From assembly GCA_037178675.1 (NCBI GenBank), contig JAYMGJ010000335.1:1-64000 (forward strand): DNA of 64,000 nucleotides, written 5' to 3'. This DNA is from Scleroderma bovista (lineage: Eukaryota; Basidiomycota; Agaricomycetes; Boletales; Sclerodermataceae). The notes under the pieces were generated by a model. That model was given only the letters and a program-made list of their open reading frames with translations, ran no database searches and was not told the DNA's origin. Shown piece by piece: positions 20,843 through 32,924 of this stretch; position 1 is the first letter of the stretch; each line of letters opens with the position of its first letter. Made by a program: the position numbers and the translations under genes.

Positions 20843-22109
20843 TGTCATATCCATACTTTTCCAGTCGCAACTCCGGTCTAACCATGGCCCGCCTGACCTC
20901 TCCTTAGGCATAGATGCAACTCCGGATCTAGTCCGGCCATCTCCAGCCCTATAGCTGCACTCCAGCTCAACTCTGGTCACTACGTCCATCTCCGCCTCAG
21001 GACTAACCCCTGTCTTCCTACAGACAGATCCGTGGTCTAACTCCTCCATGTCGGACCTGTACCTACCACTAGTCGCTACTCCGGTTTCAGTCCGGCCACT
21101 CCCTTAGCCTTGTCTGCGACGTAGCCCAACTCCGGCTGGTACATCCAACTCCGGCTCAGTTCTGCTCCTGCTCCTGCTCCACTTCCTCTGTCAGGTCCAC
21201 CAAAGGCTTAGGACATTTCCATGTCCAACTCCGGACCTTCCTCCAGCTACTCCGCCCTTCCTCCACCTGTGCACTCCCTCCGCTCTTGCACTTCCTCCGG
21301 TCATGCACTTCCTCCGGTCCCACTTCCTCCGGTCCCACTTCCTCCGGTCCTGGACATTGCTCCAGACTTAACATTAGTTAAGTCCACCTCTGACCCTTAC
21401 CTGTCCTCTTCCGACCTAGTTCCCTTGTCCCTGCTTTTCCTCCGTCGTCCCTGTAACTCTAGTTCCCCGTTTCTGCTTCCGCTCCGGTTTATTTTCCTGT
21501 CCCTGCTTTATTTTCTTGTACCTGGTTTATTTTCCTGTCTGCTTCTGCTCCATCCCTTGTCCCGACTAAGGTGTTTACTTGTCACCGTATGTACTCACCC
21601 TAGTTCTCGTTACTATATAAACTACTGTACTCCGGCCTAGTAGATCCTTAGATCAAATCTCGACTAAGATACTCCCCACTCTGTACTACCCACCATGCTC
21701 TCCTAATCCCATCTTGTTCTCCTGAACTCCGGCCAACTCCGGCCTCTGTCCTATCTCGTCCCCTTGGTCCTATGTCCGATCCTAGCAAGTCTCCTACTTG
21801 CACGAGGGCAAAAGCCACCTCTGTCCCAGACTCGACGCTAGACCTCTCAGGACTTATCCCACCTCTGGGATGTCCTTCGCTCCGGACAAGCTGCGCTCAA
21901 CTCCGGACCACTTTCCCGCGGTCTGGACTTACTCCGCAAAAACCCGGACTTACTCCCTGTGCTTCTCTAGTGCCCAGACTTCGTTCGTTTGACCCGGACT
22001 TGACTCTCCGCACTAACTAGCACCTACTAGTGTCTGGACTTACCTCCTCATTAGTTCCCTGCATCTCTGGACCTCCTAGTAAGATCGCTGAGGAGAACCG
22101 GTTTTGACA
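20843..22109 (+). repeat. 5' LTR of the 15.6-kb element
   Basis: Contains TATATAA at 21614-21620 and the predicted R start AGATCAAATCT at 21650-21660. Rich in ACTCCGG motifs. Compared with the 3' LTR I count about ten substitutions, all transitions at CpG, plus a copy-number difference in a 15-bp tandem repeat near 21295-21355. Confidence 0.92.
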
Positions 22110-22111
22110 GT

Positions 22112-22122
22112 AGATTTGATCT
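22112..22122 (+). promoter_or_regulatory. Self-priming primer-binding site of the 15.6-kb element
   Basis: AGATTTGATCT, two bases after the LTR, is the exact reverse complement of 21650-21660 in the LTR, 36 nt downstream of the TATA box start. Confidence 0.78.
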
Positions 22123-25100
22123 CACCAAAACTCGTGCAAATTCATCCGCCATGGCTCTGAACCTACTGTCTCCGACAGTATGCATAAACCCACTCTCTTT
22201 GTCTGCCACTCATGTCCACTCATGTCCGGCCAACCTTGGCCACTGTACTCCTGAGCATCGCGCTCTCTGACTTGTCCTACCCGGACTTTCTGCTCTGACC
22301 ATCTCTGGTCACCCGCATTGACTGGCAACTACTCCTGGACTTTGTTCTAAGTCCTTTGTACTTTATTTCCGATGACTGCTCTTCTTTAGGGCATCAACTC
22401 TGGCCACCCCTATCTTACTCCAGCTTTACAAACCCTTGTTTGGTCCGGACTTTTGAGTTTCTGCCCTCTTGTCCTTTCTTTGGACTTGGAAACTCTCTGG
22501 CTGACTCGGAAGTACTTGTCTACACTCTGTTGCCTTGGCTTGTCACCAGCTCTGCTGCCTGCACCTACCTTTGCCTTCCTTTGGCTGCTCTGACCCTCGT
22601 CAACTCCGGACTTTTGGTTTTCTGGCTTGTTGTCCCTTCTCCAGGACTTGGAAACTCTTCGCTCCACCTGGAAACCTTGTCCGCACTCTGCAGCCGTTCT
22701 TTGGCATTGTGTCTGTTGCCGCTGTCTGCCTCTTGCCTCCTTTTGTCTACCAAGACTCTTGGCTACTCCAGACTTTTGAATTTGCGGCTTCCCGCTCTAT
22801 CCGGAAATCACTGTCTACGCTCTGTAGCCATCTCTAGGCATTGTATCTGCTGTCCTCGTCCACCTCACTGCCTTCAACAATCTCGGACATCATATCCTGT
22901 CTCTCTGCAGCTACTTGGGTGTCTAACACCTTGGTACTCCGGCATCTTGGTCCGCTCCGGCTCCCCGACTCCACTAGAAGTACTCCGCAGTGCTTTGGAA
23001 CACTCTATAACCAACTCCGATGTTTTAGCTCAAAACTCCGGTCGCCCTACTGTTCACTTGGGCTCCCTTTAGTCAAAATGTCACTCCTTGCACTTGGAAC
23101 TCTTTCCGCTCTGTGGAAACTCCAGCCAACTCCGGACCTATGCAGCAGGCCATCCACTAGTCTTTGCTCCCTACCTTTGCTCTTGACAGTCTTGTGTCTG
23201 TCCTTCTGTCTGTCCTTTGTGTCTGTCCTTTCTAGTCGCTCTTTGCACCATTGACACTCTTGTCTGTGGTATCTAGACCTTGTCCAGTCATCTCTTGTGC
23301 ACCACACACTAACTCCGGTTGTGTCTTGTGGTTGCACACCAACTCCGGTCAACTCCTGTAGTTGTGCACTAACTCCGGTCACTCCTTGTGGCTGCGCACT
23401 AACTCCGGTCAACTCCTGTAGTTGTGCACTAACTCCGGTCACTCCTTGTGGCTGCGCACTAACTCCGGTCAACTCCTGTGATTGTGCACTAACTCCAGTC
23501 ACCTCCTGTGACCTGCATACTACCTTTACTAGCTGCCTTCTGTGCCCAGTGCACCAACTCTTGTCATCTCCTGTGGCTGCGCACTAACTCCGGTCAACTC
23601 CTGTGGTTGCGCACTAACTCCGGTCACCTCCTGTGCCCTGTGTGCTAACTCCAGTTGCCTTCTGTGCCCAGTACACTAACTCCAGTCATCTCCTGTGGCT
23701 GCGCACCAACTCCGGTCACATCTCCACCTGATCACTTGGTATCTCTGGACTTTCTCCACCTACCCGGACTAACAGGCTTTGCTGTTACCCATCGGAAACC
23801 CCTATTTCCGGAACTCCGGCACTGTCCTGCCATCCAGTCTGTCATTCTGACCCCTTTTGCCTGCCTCTGACTATCTTGTCAACCTCTGAGTCTGTCCTTT
23901 CTGAAATTGTCAACTCCGGTCGTCTCTGCTCCTCTGGCATCGTCGCACAAACTCTCTCCATGCCCCTGCGCACACCTCTGTGTCTCTGCACACAAACCTT
24001 CGTGCTCTTTTGCACAATCTGCACCTCCGGTGCAATCTGGTGCTATATGCACAAATCTGTGCCTCCGTGCACGACCCTCGCTCGGGAACTACTAATAGGA
24101 GTAACTTCGAAACATAACATACCACCTACGAGGATCCATTGATCAATTAGGTATTGGTTTGTATTATCACCGAATACCTTGCAGTGTTTGCCAAGCCCCT
24201 GACGTCACCCCCTGGGAACCTAGTTTCCAAAACTCCGGAATTTACTTCCGCCTCCTGCTCTCTCTGACCCCTTGTCGACTAGCCAGTTGAACTCCTGGTA
24301 ACTCCAGGCAAACCCACCTGCTTCTATCCAGCTTGCGATGGCTAACCCCCATGACTGCAATCTAACTCTGAAAGCAACTCCGGTTCTTCCTTGATTGGAA
24401 GGAACCACCTCCGCCTGGAAACCACCCGCTACCACCCAAGACCTTGTCTTCAGTTTCACCAACTCAGACTCACCCTTCCATTCACTACTCTCTTGTCTCC
24501 ATATACCTAGGCTACCTCTCGTCACCATCCCTGACTACTCCGAGTAACTCCGGTTGTTGTCCACCTGGACAACTGCACTCTGTGCTATTCTGCTCCGGAC
24601 CTCTTTGTCAAAACTCCGGACTTTGTAATCACTACTCCGGACCATTCTTGTCAATACTCCGGACCTTGTTGTCAAAACTCCGGATTTTACTCACTCCACA
24701 GCACCATCCTCTGCTGTTCTACCTAACCCGCTTTATGCTTGCTAGCCCCAAGTATCGCTTTGGTGCATCCGCACTACCTGCTCTCGGACCCGGCCATCTG
24801 GTGCTTTGACCCCATTACCCTGAGGGTAGACTATGGGACGTCTACCCAAAGAAGGGGATAAGGGCTTCACCCCAGCCAACCTTTAGTCACTTTTTATTGT
24901 TATCGTAGTCTGTATCTGACCTTTCCGGTTGCATCTCCGGCCAGTCCGGAACCCCATACCCTGTTTCCAGCTACTAGCTAGCTCGTTTGGCTTTGTGCCA
25001 ACACTCCTGTCTGGGACAGCTTCGCGCTGACTCACTCTTCCGACTGTGTCTCCAACCAGTCCGGTACTCCTGGTCCTGTACCAACCCTCTCGACTGAGAC

Positions 25101-26919
25101 AGTGTCATGCTGACTCACCTTTCCGACTGCGTCTCCGGCCAGTCTGGAACTCCTGACCCAATCTCCGGTTGCTCTCTAGCTTGGAGGCTTCTCTCCAGCT
25201 GTGTCAATCTTCTGCGACCAACCGAGACAGCATTGCGCTGGCTCACCAAAACTATGTCCTCTGTGCTAGCCTGCTTGTATCTGCTGACTACCTTAGTACC
25301 AACTGTCCCATCCTTGTCTGGCCCTACTAGTGGACTTCCGGTCACTTGGCAGTACTTGCACCCCAACTCCGGCTCTCTTCCGCACACCCAGAACCTCAAC
25401 CTTCGACTCTCTCTCTTGTTGCTGATATTTGTGGACTCCTGACCCATCTAGGCTCTCAATCAACTGATCCTATCACTTCTGGATCAACTCCATGCTTTCT
25501 CCGGTCAACTGTACTACTTTGTACTCAAAACTCCGGACTGTTTCCACAGGAAAGCTGAGTACTTGCCCGGAAATCGTCGGACCACTTTCCCTCCTTGTCA
25601 GTAACCTCTAGGGTCACCCTAAGGCCACTCTCCGGCCACTGGTTCCTATAGCTTGGACATTCCCTGTTCCCGACCTTCTGGTCACTCTGGCTTTACAGCC
25701 ACCCGCATCTTGCTCTCTGAGCTTATTCTACTCATCTGTGCTTTTAATCTGTGCTTCCCTCAGTTGCACTCATCTGTTTCCAGACCATTTCTGGTCTCTC
25801 CGGCCCTTGTGGTCAACTCCGGCCCAGCTCTGAACTTACTGGTCAACTCCTGGTCAGTTTTAGCATCTCCGGTTGCGACCTCCGGTCTGCATCTGGACTT
25901 GAGACATTGCTTGTCTCTATGCGCAATCTGACAGTCTGTTCTAACTCCTGGTCACCTCCAGTCCATCTCCGGACTCTCTGGTCAAGTTCTGACCATCTCC
26001 TGCAGTTCCGCTTTTGACCTGTCCAACTCCGGCGGACTTCCTGGTCACGTCTTGGTCAGCTCTAGCAGTTCTGCTTGCAAACTCCGGTTTGCATCTTGCC
26101 TCCGGACATTCTCTAAGTCACCTGACTTCTTGTCCAAACTCCTGGTGCTTCCTTCGAGACCCTCTGTCTCTCTGACATCTCCGCAAGTCCTGCTTTGCAT
26201 CTCCGGCTCATATCCAAAACTCCGGACCTCTTGCATCATTTCCTGGGTCATCTGACCTATCTCCAGCAGCTCTGCCTTCGATGTCTGGTTTGCATCTCAA
26301 AACTCCGGACATCTTGTCCTCTGTTCTTGTTGACGCCTCCAGCAGTCTGCTTGCGATCTCCGACTTGCAACTCTGGATTTTATTTGTCACCCTTGTAGTC
26401 ATCTGACTCCCTCTCCTGACACCCTGCTTGTGATCTCCGGCTTGAAACTCAAAATTCCGGACTTCCGTGTCATTTCCAGAGTCATCAGACTCTCTGTCAG
26501 TACTACTTGCGCTTGCAATCTTTAGCTTGCACCAAAAAATTCCGGACTTCTTGTATCATCTGTGGATTCATCTGACTGCTTGTCTTGACTCCTGCTTATG
26601 ATCTCCAGTCCATATCTAAAAAACTCCGGACTTCTCATATCATCTCCAGAGCCATCTGCTTCCCTGCCTTGACTCCTGCTCGCAGTTCCTTGCTTGCAAC
26701 TCAAAACTCCGGACCTCCTGTGTCATCAGACTCCTTGTCCTGACTCCTGGTGTTTTCTCCGGAACACTTTGTCCACTGTGACATCTCCAGCTGTCTTGTT
26801 TGTGATTCCTGACTCACTTTTCAACTCCGGATACCCCATGTCGTCTCCTGAGTCATCTGACTCACTTCTCCGACATACTGTCGCTTCTCTGAGACACTCT
26901 GTCTACTCCGACATCCTGC
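22123..26919 (+). other. Non-coding ACTCCGG-rich interior of the 15.6-kb element
   Basis: About 4.8 kb of pyrimidine-rich sequence in which AACTCCGG, ACTCCGGAC and close variants recur every few dozen bases. The ORFs in it are short, overlap in several frames, and give Leu/Ser/Pro/Thr-rich translations of the motif. No conserved domain was seen. Confidence 0.7.
23311..23718 (+). repeat. 30-bp minisatellite
   Basis: Units beginning AACTCCGGTC and ending GTGCACT or GCGCACT start every 30 bp from 23311 (23341, 23371, 23401, 23431, 23461, 23491), with alternating variants, then become irregular to about 23718. Confidence 0.8.
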
Positions 26920-26924
26920 CTGAC

Positions 26925-27605
26925 TGTCAGAACCAGTTCCTCTGACGAACTCCGACGCAAGCGGAGTTAAGTACGAAGGGTTGTCGACGACAGGCGGAGG
27001 AGATGCGGAAGGGTTTGAGGACTTGGCTTCAGCGTATGTGCTGCGCCCTTGCGATACCTGCATCCTTGTATTTCGGAGGACTAAGGGACAGAGAGACGGA
27101 GGTCCGACGAAGGTCGGAGTTGCCAGAAGGCAGAGGAGAACAGAGGAGAGTTCGCGGGAGGTATTCAAGCTGATATTCGAACTGAGGGACAATCCCCTCA
27201 GCGTGCGGAGTACTTATACTTTACATCAGGAATGTATAGTAACCGAGAAGCAGAGAGAAACATAGCGGAGACGTAGGTAAGAGTCTGCGGATGACAAACG
27301 GATGAGTAACATACACAGAACGGAGATCAGTGATAAGTGCAACGGATCAAAAGGTTAACGGATCACAGCTATGAGTAATCATATCTAATCTAAAACGGGA
27401 ACAAAGGAAACAGGAACAGAGACAGAACGGAAGCATACAATAACTGGGGGCATAGGCGCGGAACTATATACCAAAAGGAGACGGAGCATCAATAGTCGGA
27501 GCGGAGATGGATACATAGCGTCGGAGGTGTGCGATTACGATCGGACTTGAGTTTACAACAGACTAGAGGCCTTGCGGAGTCACGAGGCGTCACGCGGTCA
27601 TGACA
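26925..27605 (-). repeat. 3' LTR (sense) of element 2
   Basis: 681 bp, reading TGTCAGAACC...CATGACA on the plus strand. It has 33 bp (after GCAAGCGGAG) missing from the other LTR. The gap lies between CGGAG repeats, suggesting a slippage deletion in the partner. The polypurine tract (GAAGGGGGGATAC in sense) abuts it at about 27606-27618. Confidence 0.9.
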
Positions 27606-27723
27606 GTATCCCCCCTTCAGGGCCTGAACCCTTGAGGGCCTTTGTGCGTGTGGACTTCGCGATTTTGGCATTGTTCTGCTGAGATAAGCTTTTGATCGGA
27701 GTTCGGAATTTACCGTGGGCGCG

Positions 27724-27729
27724 TATAAG
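27724..27729 (+). promoter_or_regulatory. TATA box for the antisense gene
   Basis: TATAAG lies 59 bp upstream of the ATG at 27783, inside element 2 but outside its LTR and on the strand opposite to gag-pol. A pyrimidine-rich CTTGTCCTTTTACC lies between box and ATG. Confidence 0.5.
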
Positions 27730-27782
27730 AGTGCGACGCATGTTGTCCGCATTGTTCAAACACCTTGTCCTTTTACCACAAC

Positions 27783-29074
27783 ATGGCTTCCCAACATACC
27801 ACACCCACCCCCGCCGAGAACCAGCAACGCGACTGGAAGGAAGCGGAAGACCACGAGCTGGTCACCGACTCTGAAGACGACGAGGCCGACGCAACGGCGA
27901 AGTTCGTGGAGCGCGAGCGGAGAGAAGTAGCGAGGAAGGCGGCGGAAGCAGAGCAGCGACGAAAGGTAGAGGAGGCACGAGCGGAAGTGCAGAGGAGGAA
28001 GGAGGTGCGTGGCGAACGCACTGTTCGCAAGGTAGTACTGATGCGAAGGCGACATGGCAGGCACGCAGGGCCAAAGAGGCTCGCAAAGCGGAGGAGGCGA
28101 GAGCAGAGGCGGCGCGCAAGGCGGAAGAAGAGGCGAAGGTGGAAGCAGCGCGTAAAGCGGAGGAGGAACGGAAGGCAGAGGAAGAGCGAGAGCGCGAGAA
28201 GCGGATCGAGGCGCTGCAAGAGGCACACATAGAGCGACAAAGGTGGGAATTCAAGACGCGGAAGGCGCTGGAGCAGCAGCGGCAGTTACAGGCGCGAGCG
28301 GAGTCTATCGCGGCTACACAAGGTAGCGGAGAGGGGACGATGGCGGCACCAACAGTGACAACAGCGGTGAGGCGTTCTGCCTGTGTGAGGTGCCGGGAAC
28401 ACCTCAACAACCCGATTGGGTGTGTGGCTCAGGTGAGTTCGAAGGCGACGGCCTGTGCACGCTGCCAGGCTGCACGCAAATCGTGCTCGTGGAGCACGGC
28501 AGGGAAGGCTGCGGAGGTGTCAACACCAGCGGGGAGCGCGACGGAGGGAAGTGGGAAGCCGGTGGAGAAGCGCGCGACGAAGAGGAGGTCGAGGACCGCA
28601 ACGAACACGTCGCCAAGGGGCGGAGAGAAGCGCAAGAAGACCCGTACGACGACGGAGGAGGGGGAGGACGAAGAGGAGATGTTTGGGGTCCCGAAGGCGA
28701 TGGCGGAGGAGCAGCGCGACGCGCTGGGTATGCTTACCCAGTCGCTAGCGCAGCTGTCAGAGCGCTTGGCAGCCTCCGAGGCACGGGAGATCAAGAGGCT
28801 CGAGATCGAGCGAGAGCGCTTGGCGCTCGAAAGGAGGCGGTCGGCGAGGGAGGACGAGAGGGTGGAGATGGAGAGGGCTCGATTGGAGATCGAGCAACAG
28901 CGGGCGGAGGACATGTGGCGCCTTGGCACGTTGGTGCGGGCGCCCTTTGTCCAAGGGTCGTCGACAGGGTCGACGCGGAGGGAGTTGGAGGCGGCGAAGG
29001 CGACCGAGGTCGAGAAGGGAGTGGAGGCGGACGATGAAGATGGTATGGCCGACGCGGAGGGAGAGGATGACTGA
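27783..29074 (+). CDS. Antisense coiled-coil protein with six-cysteine cluster, carried by element 2
   Basis: Exon 1 is 27783-28004. A 56-nt intron (28005-28060) has donor GTGCGT, branch-like CTGAT and acceptor GGCAG, and it joins two different reading frames in phase. Exon 2 is 28061-29074. The product is about 411 aa: an acidic N terminus, a long Ala/Arg/Lys/Glu heptad-rich coiled coil (residues about 45-155), and a cysteine cluster C-x2-C-x9-C-x10-C-x2-C-x6-C at about residues 182-216. A basic Ser/Thr linker, a second coiled coil (about 280-360) and an acidic tail follow. The cluster resembles fungal zinc-cluster DNA-binding domains but does not match Zn2Cys6 spacing exactly. The gene is convergent with pol, whose stop is 120 bp away. 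Nucleic-acid binding is my inference; the family is not one whose function I know. ATG 27783 (ACAACATGGC) is preferred over 27765. Confidence 0.65.
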
Positions 29075-29195
29075 CGGACTAACTGCATATATATATATAT
29101 TTTTTTTACTTTTGTACTACCGTTTTTGTTATTTGAATGGAGTATTTTTGCGGATTTGTAAGATATCGGAGTGAGTTCGGAGGTGGCAGGATGAT

Positions 29196-32100
29196 TTAGG
29201 CGGACTTGTGCGGACCAGGTTTGCCTGGGTACTTGTGATGGAAATCTTCGACGAGCTCCGACGCATGGTCGAGCTCAGTGGCAAGGAGCCACAATGTTTC
29301 TTCATCTGTACCGGCGTAGCCAGCCCAGCGGACTAGGTAAAGGAGTTGGCAGTGGCGTCTTCTGCGGTCGATCTTTGAGTCTAAGATTTCTTCGACTTCG
29401 TATTCAACTTCTCCGTTGACTTCGATCGGAGGTGGCGAAGATTGGACGCGATTGGGAATACTGCTTTGGTGGGAGGTCTCGAGTTGAGACACGTGGAATA
29501 CTGGGTGCACGGACTTCATGGTGTCGGGAAGTTGGAGCGTGAAGGAGAGCGATCCAGGTTTGGCTATTATTTCGAAGGGTCCGAAATTCTTGTCAGAGAG
29601 CTTCTTGGAGGGGCGCGTAGACCTGAAATACTTCGCTTTCACATAGACTTCATCACCTATTTTAAAATCCAGCGGAGTTGATCTTTTCGCATCTGTGGGG
29701 CCTTGGTAGCGCTGTTGTGCAAGGGCCATCTCAGAGCGGAGAAACTCATGGAGTTCCTTGAGGTTGGAGGTGTATTCTTGAGCGCGGGAGGAACTGAGGC
29801 CCAAGTCGGAGTTGACTGCGATGTCAGGGTGGTAGCCTTTATTAGCAAAGAAGGGCGAGACACCAGTGGTTGCGCTGGGAGAGTTATTAAATGCGAACTC
29901 CGCAAGTGGGAGGAGTTTGGCCCAGTTGTCTTGTTGATAATTGCAGTAGATTCGGAGGTACTGCTCGAGTGTTTGGTTCGTCCGCTCGGTTTGACCATCT
30001 CCTTCTGGGTGATAGCCAGAGGTGAAATGTAAGGTCATTCCAAGTGCTTTTCCGAGTGATCGGAAGAAGTGAGAGACGAACTCCGAACCTCTGTCGGAGG
30101 TGACATGGGTGGGTACTCCATGTTTGGAAAACACATGCGCGATGAAAAGCTTGGCAAGCTCAGGGGAAGTGATGGTGTCGTAGGTCGGAATGAATATTCC
30201 TTGCTTCGAGAGGCGATCCACGACGACTAGGATGGAGGTGAATCCATCGGAAGAAGGTAGTTGCTCGATGAAGTCCATGGATATGGAATGCCATGGGCAA
30301 GCGGGGATCGGGAGTTGTTTTAGTAGGCCGTAGGGTCTGTGCCTAGGGACCTTAGCACGTCCGCAGGATGTGCAGGAACTTACGTAGTCTTTTACAAAGG
30401 TGCAGACACCCGGCCAGGTATATTCCCGGCAGACTAGTTCCAAAGTGCGGTTCTGGCCGAAGTGGCCGGAGAGCGGATGGTCGTGCTTGTAGCAGAGGAC
30501 TCTGAGGCGGAGGTCGTTGGTGTCCGGCACGTAGATCCTATCATCAAGGCGGAGCAAGCCAGCGGAGTCCGTTGACCACTGAGAATCGGATGAGTCGGAC
30601 TTGTGACTGAGCGCGACGGGATCAGAGGGGAGAGCTGCGAGGATGTCTTTGTGGAGTTGTTCCACGTCGACGAGGATGGCAGCGCGGATTGCCAGAGTGA
30701 GGAGAATGGTTGCCCTGAGGGAGGACGCGAGTTGTTCTTGGGTGAACATGGGTCGGAGGTTGTGTGGGTTGACCCGAGCGTAGTCCCTATCCCCCTCTTT
30801 TGGGTAGACGTCCCAGCGTCGAGTGAGGGCATCGGGTTTAGCTCCGAGGCGTCCAGGGCGGAAGCGGATGGCGAGGTTGAACTGGGAGAGATACTCCAAC
30901 CAGCGGGCTTGACGCTGAGTCAAGACCTTGGAGCTGGAGAAATACTCCAAATTCTTGTGGTCAGTGACCATGTTGACCGGAGTGGCGGAGCCCTCAAGGT
31001 AGTGTCACCAGTGCTTGAAGGCCTTGAAGATGGCCAAAAGCTCCTTGTCATGGGTGTCGTAGTTGAGCTCAGGGGCGGACAGAGTCCGCGAATAGTATGC
31101 GACAGGACGGAGGACCTTGTCGGAGCCAGTGATGGAAAGGATTCCAGCAATGGCATAGTCCGAAGCATCGGTCTCCACAGTCAGCGGAGCATCAGGGACC
31201 CAGTGGGTAAGGATAGGAGCGGAGGTGAAGGCCTTCTTCAGGAGGTTAAAGGCGGAGTGACAGTCCTCACCAAAATTCCAAGGAATGTTTTTGCAGGTAA
31301 GCCGCGTGAGAGGTACGACGATGTCGGAGTAGTTGAAGATGAAACGACGGTAGAAATTTGCAAAACCGAGGAAGGACTGGATGTCCTTCACCTTGCAGGG
31401 TTCTGGCCAGTCGGAGATGGCTTTGACTTTGTCGGTGGACATGGAAAGGCCATCGGGGGAGAGGCAGAAGCTCAGGTATTCGGTGGAGGTGGTATGGAAT
31501 TCGCACTTCTCTGGCTTAGCAAAGAGATTATGCTTGCGGAGGCGTCGGAGGACTTCGCGGACATGCTGTTGATGCGATTCAATGTCTTCGGAGTAGATAA
31601 GGATGTCGTCTAGGTAGACGACAACACAGACATCAAGCATGTCGGAGAGAATGCTGTTAACAAATCGCTGGAAAGCCGCGGGAGCATTGGTCAAGCCGAA
31701 AGGCATGACATTCCACTCGAAGGAACCATACCGCGTGTGAAACGCGGTCTTCCATTCATCCCCTTCAGCGATGCGGACCAAGTGATACACATGGCAGAGA
31801 TCGATCTTTGAGTAGATCTTTGCCTTGCTGGGGGAATCGAGGAGGTCGGAGATGAGAGGGAGTGGGTAGCGGTCTTTCTTTGATATTTTGTTCAGTCCTC
31901 TGTAGTCGACGCAGAGGCGGAGTGATCCATCCTTTTTGCGTACGAACAGGACAGGAGCTCCATGAGCGGAGGTCGACTGTCGAATGAAGCCATAGGAGAG
32001 GTGCTCGTCGATGAATGTGCGGAGCGCCCCTAATTCAGTCTGTGAAAGGGAGTACACAGTACCCAGTGGAGGGCTAGCGCCTTCCTCCAAATCGATTCGG

Positions 32101-32914
32101 AGATCATACTCGCAATGCGGAGCGAGCGTGGTAGCTTTTGCCTTGCTGAAGACGTCAGCGAAGTCATGGTAGACTTCTGGCACAGCGGAGAGATTGGGAG
32201 AATCGACAGGAGTGGCAGCGGAGGCTGAGCGGAGCTTTGCTTCTTCTGGGCGGATGTACAGCGTGAAGTTGGTAGATCCCGTGAGTTTGCAAGTGCGCAC
32301 GAATGCAGCAGCGCCTATCAGCGAAACGTAGGGGGCGGTCAACTGAGGCGAGTCGGAGTCAGAGGGCGGAGATGAGTCCTCAGGTGGCGGAGCCGTGGAG
32401 GCAGTCGCAGAGGCGGACTCAACAGAAGGAGGTACTGGGGATGCGGGCATTCACAGTGTGCCTTTACGGAATTCGATGTGGCCCAAGACCCAGTCAATCA
32501 ACGGATTGTAGTGGGTGAGCCAGCTGTGTCCGAGGACCAGCACGCAGGAGGAATCCAGCGGAGTTACATAGAAAGTTTCGGAGTTGACTTCGCCTGTGGA
32601 GAACTGAATGTCGAGTTTGATGGCTTTGGTAATGAAGGTGCTCGTAGAACCGTCTAGGAGGCGGAGTTCAAGCGGAGTGATTGCGTAGGTTTCAAGAGAG
32701 TGTTTATTAACAAATTTGCTATCTATGAAACAGTGGCTAGAGCCAGAGTCAACGAGAGCGGAAACAGGAGGAATAACGACAGTGGACGTAATTGTGACGG
32801 AGGGCATAAGGGAGTTGGGATCGGAGAGAGCGGACGCGTTGAGGCGTAACTCCGTAGGTGCACAGTCAGAGTCAACGCAACCCCCAGCTTGTGCGGAGTT
32901 CTGGGAGCTGCTGT
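29196..32914 (-). pseudogene. pol: Pol of element 2 (PR-RT-RNase H-IN-chromodomain), two nonsense codons
   Basis: Entered from gag by -1 shift at 32918-32924; the frame is then open through a protease (LVDSGSSHCFIDSKF). A TGA at 32453-32451 precedes the reverse transcriptase (VVYLDDILIYS box; FGLTNAPAAFQRF). A second TGA at 31007-31005 falls inside RNase H after FKAFKHW, where Arg is expected, so CGA to TGA is likely. The frame continues with TDHKNLEYF, the integrase zinc finger, the Asp-Asp-Glu core (SMDFIEQLP, VTSDRGSEFVSHFF, GQTERTNQTLEQYL) and a C-terminal chromodomain (EYEVEEILDSKI, LYLVRWAGY). All parts are in one frame apart from the stops. This copy would depend on other copies. Confidence 0.88.
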
Positions 32915-32924
32915 CTAATTTTTT
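32881..32924 (-). promoter_or_regulatory. -1 frameshift signal, gag-pol of element 2
   Basis: In sense orientation the gag frame ends TCA AAA AAT TAG, containing the slippery heptamer A AAA AAT (32924-32918) directly before the stop. The -1 frame is open into protease. A possible stem CTCCCAG / CTGGGGG (32907-32901 with 32887-32881, one G-T pair) starts about ten bases downstream of the heptamer. Confidence 0.7.

Noticed and set aside
23297..23502. CRISPR-like regular 30-bp repeats
   Set aside because: Head-to-tail minisatellite without unique spacers, in a eukaryote.
22356..26945. Many overlapping ORFs of 60-240 aa in the LARD interior
   Set aside because: Leu/Ser/Pro/Thr-rich translations of ACTCCGG repeats in all frames; no domain and no coding periodicity visible.
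28390..29088. Gly/Arg-rich plus ORF (28390-29037) and Ser-rich minus ORF (29088-28429)
   Set aside because: Other frames of the antisense coiled-coil gene, without splice or start support.
30603..31613. 336-aa plus-strand ORF opposite pol of element 2
   Set aside because: Shadow of the RT/RNase H frame; GC-rich codon pattern keeps the antisense open.
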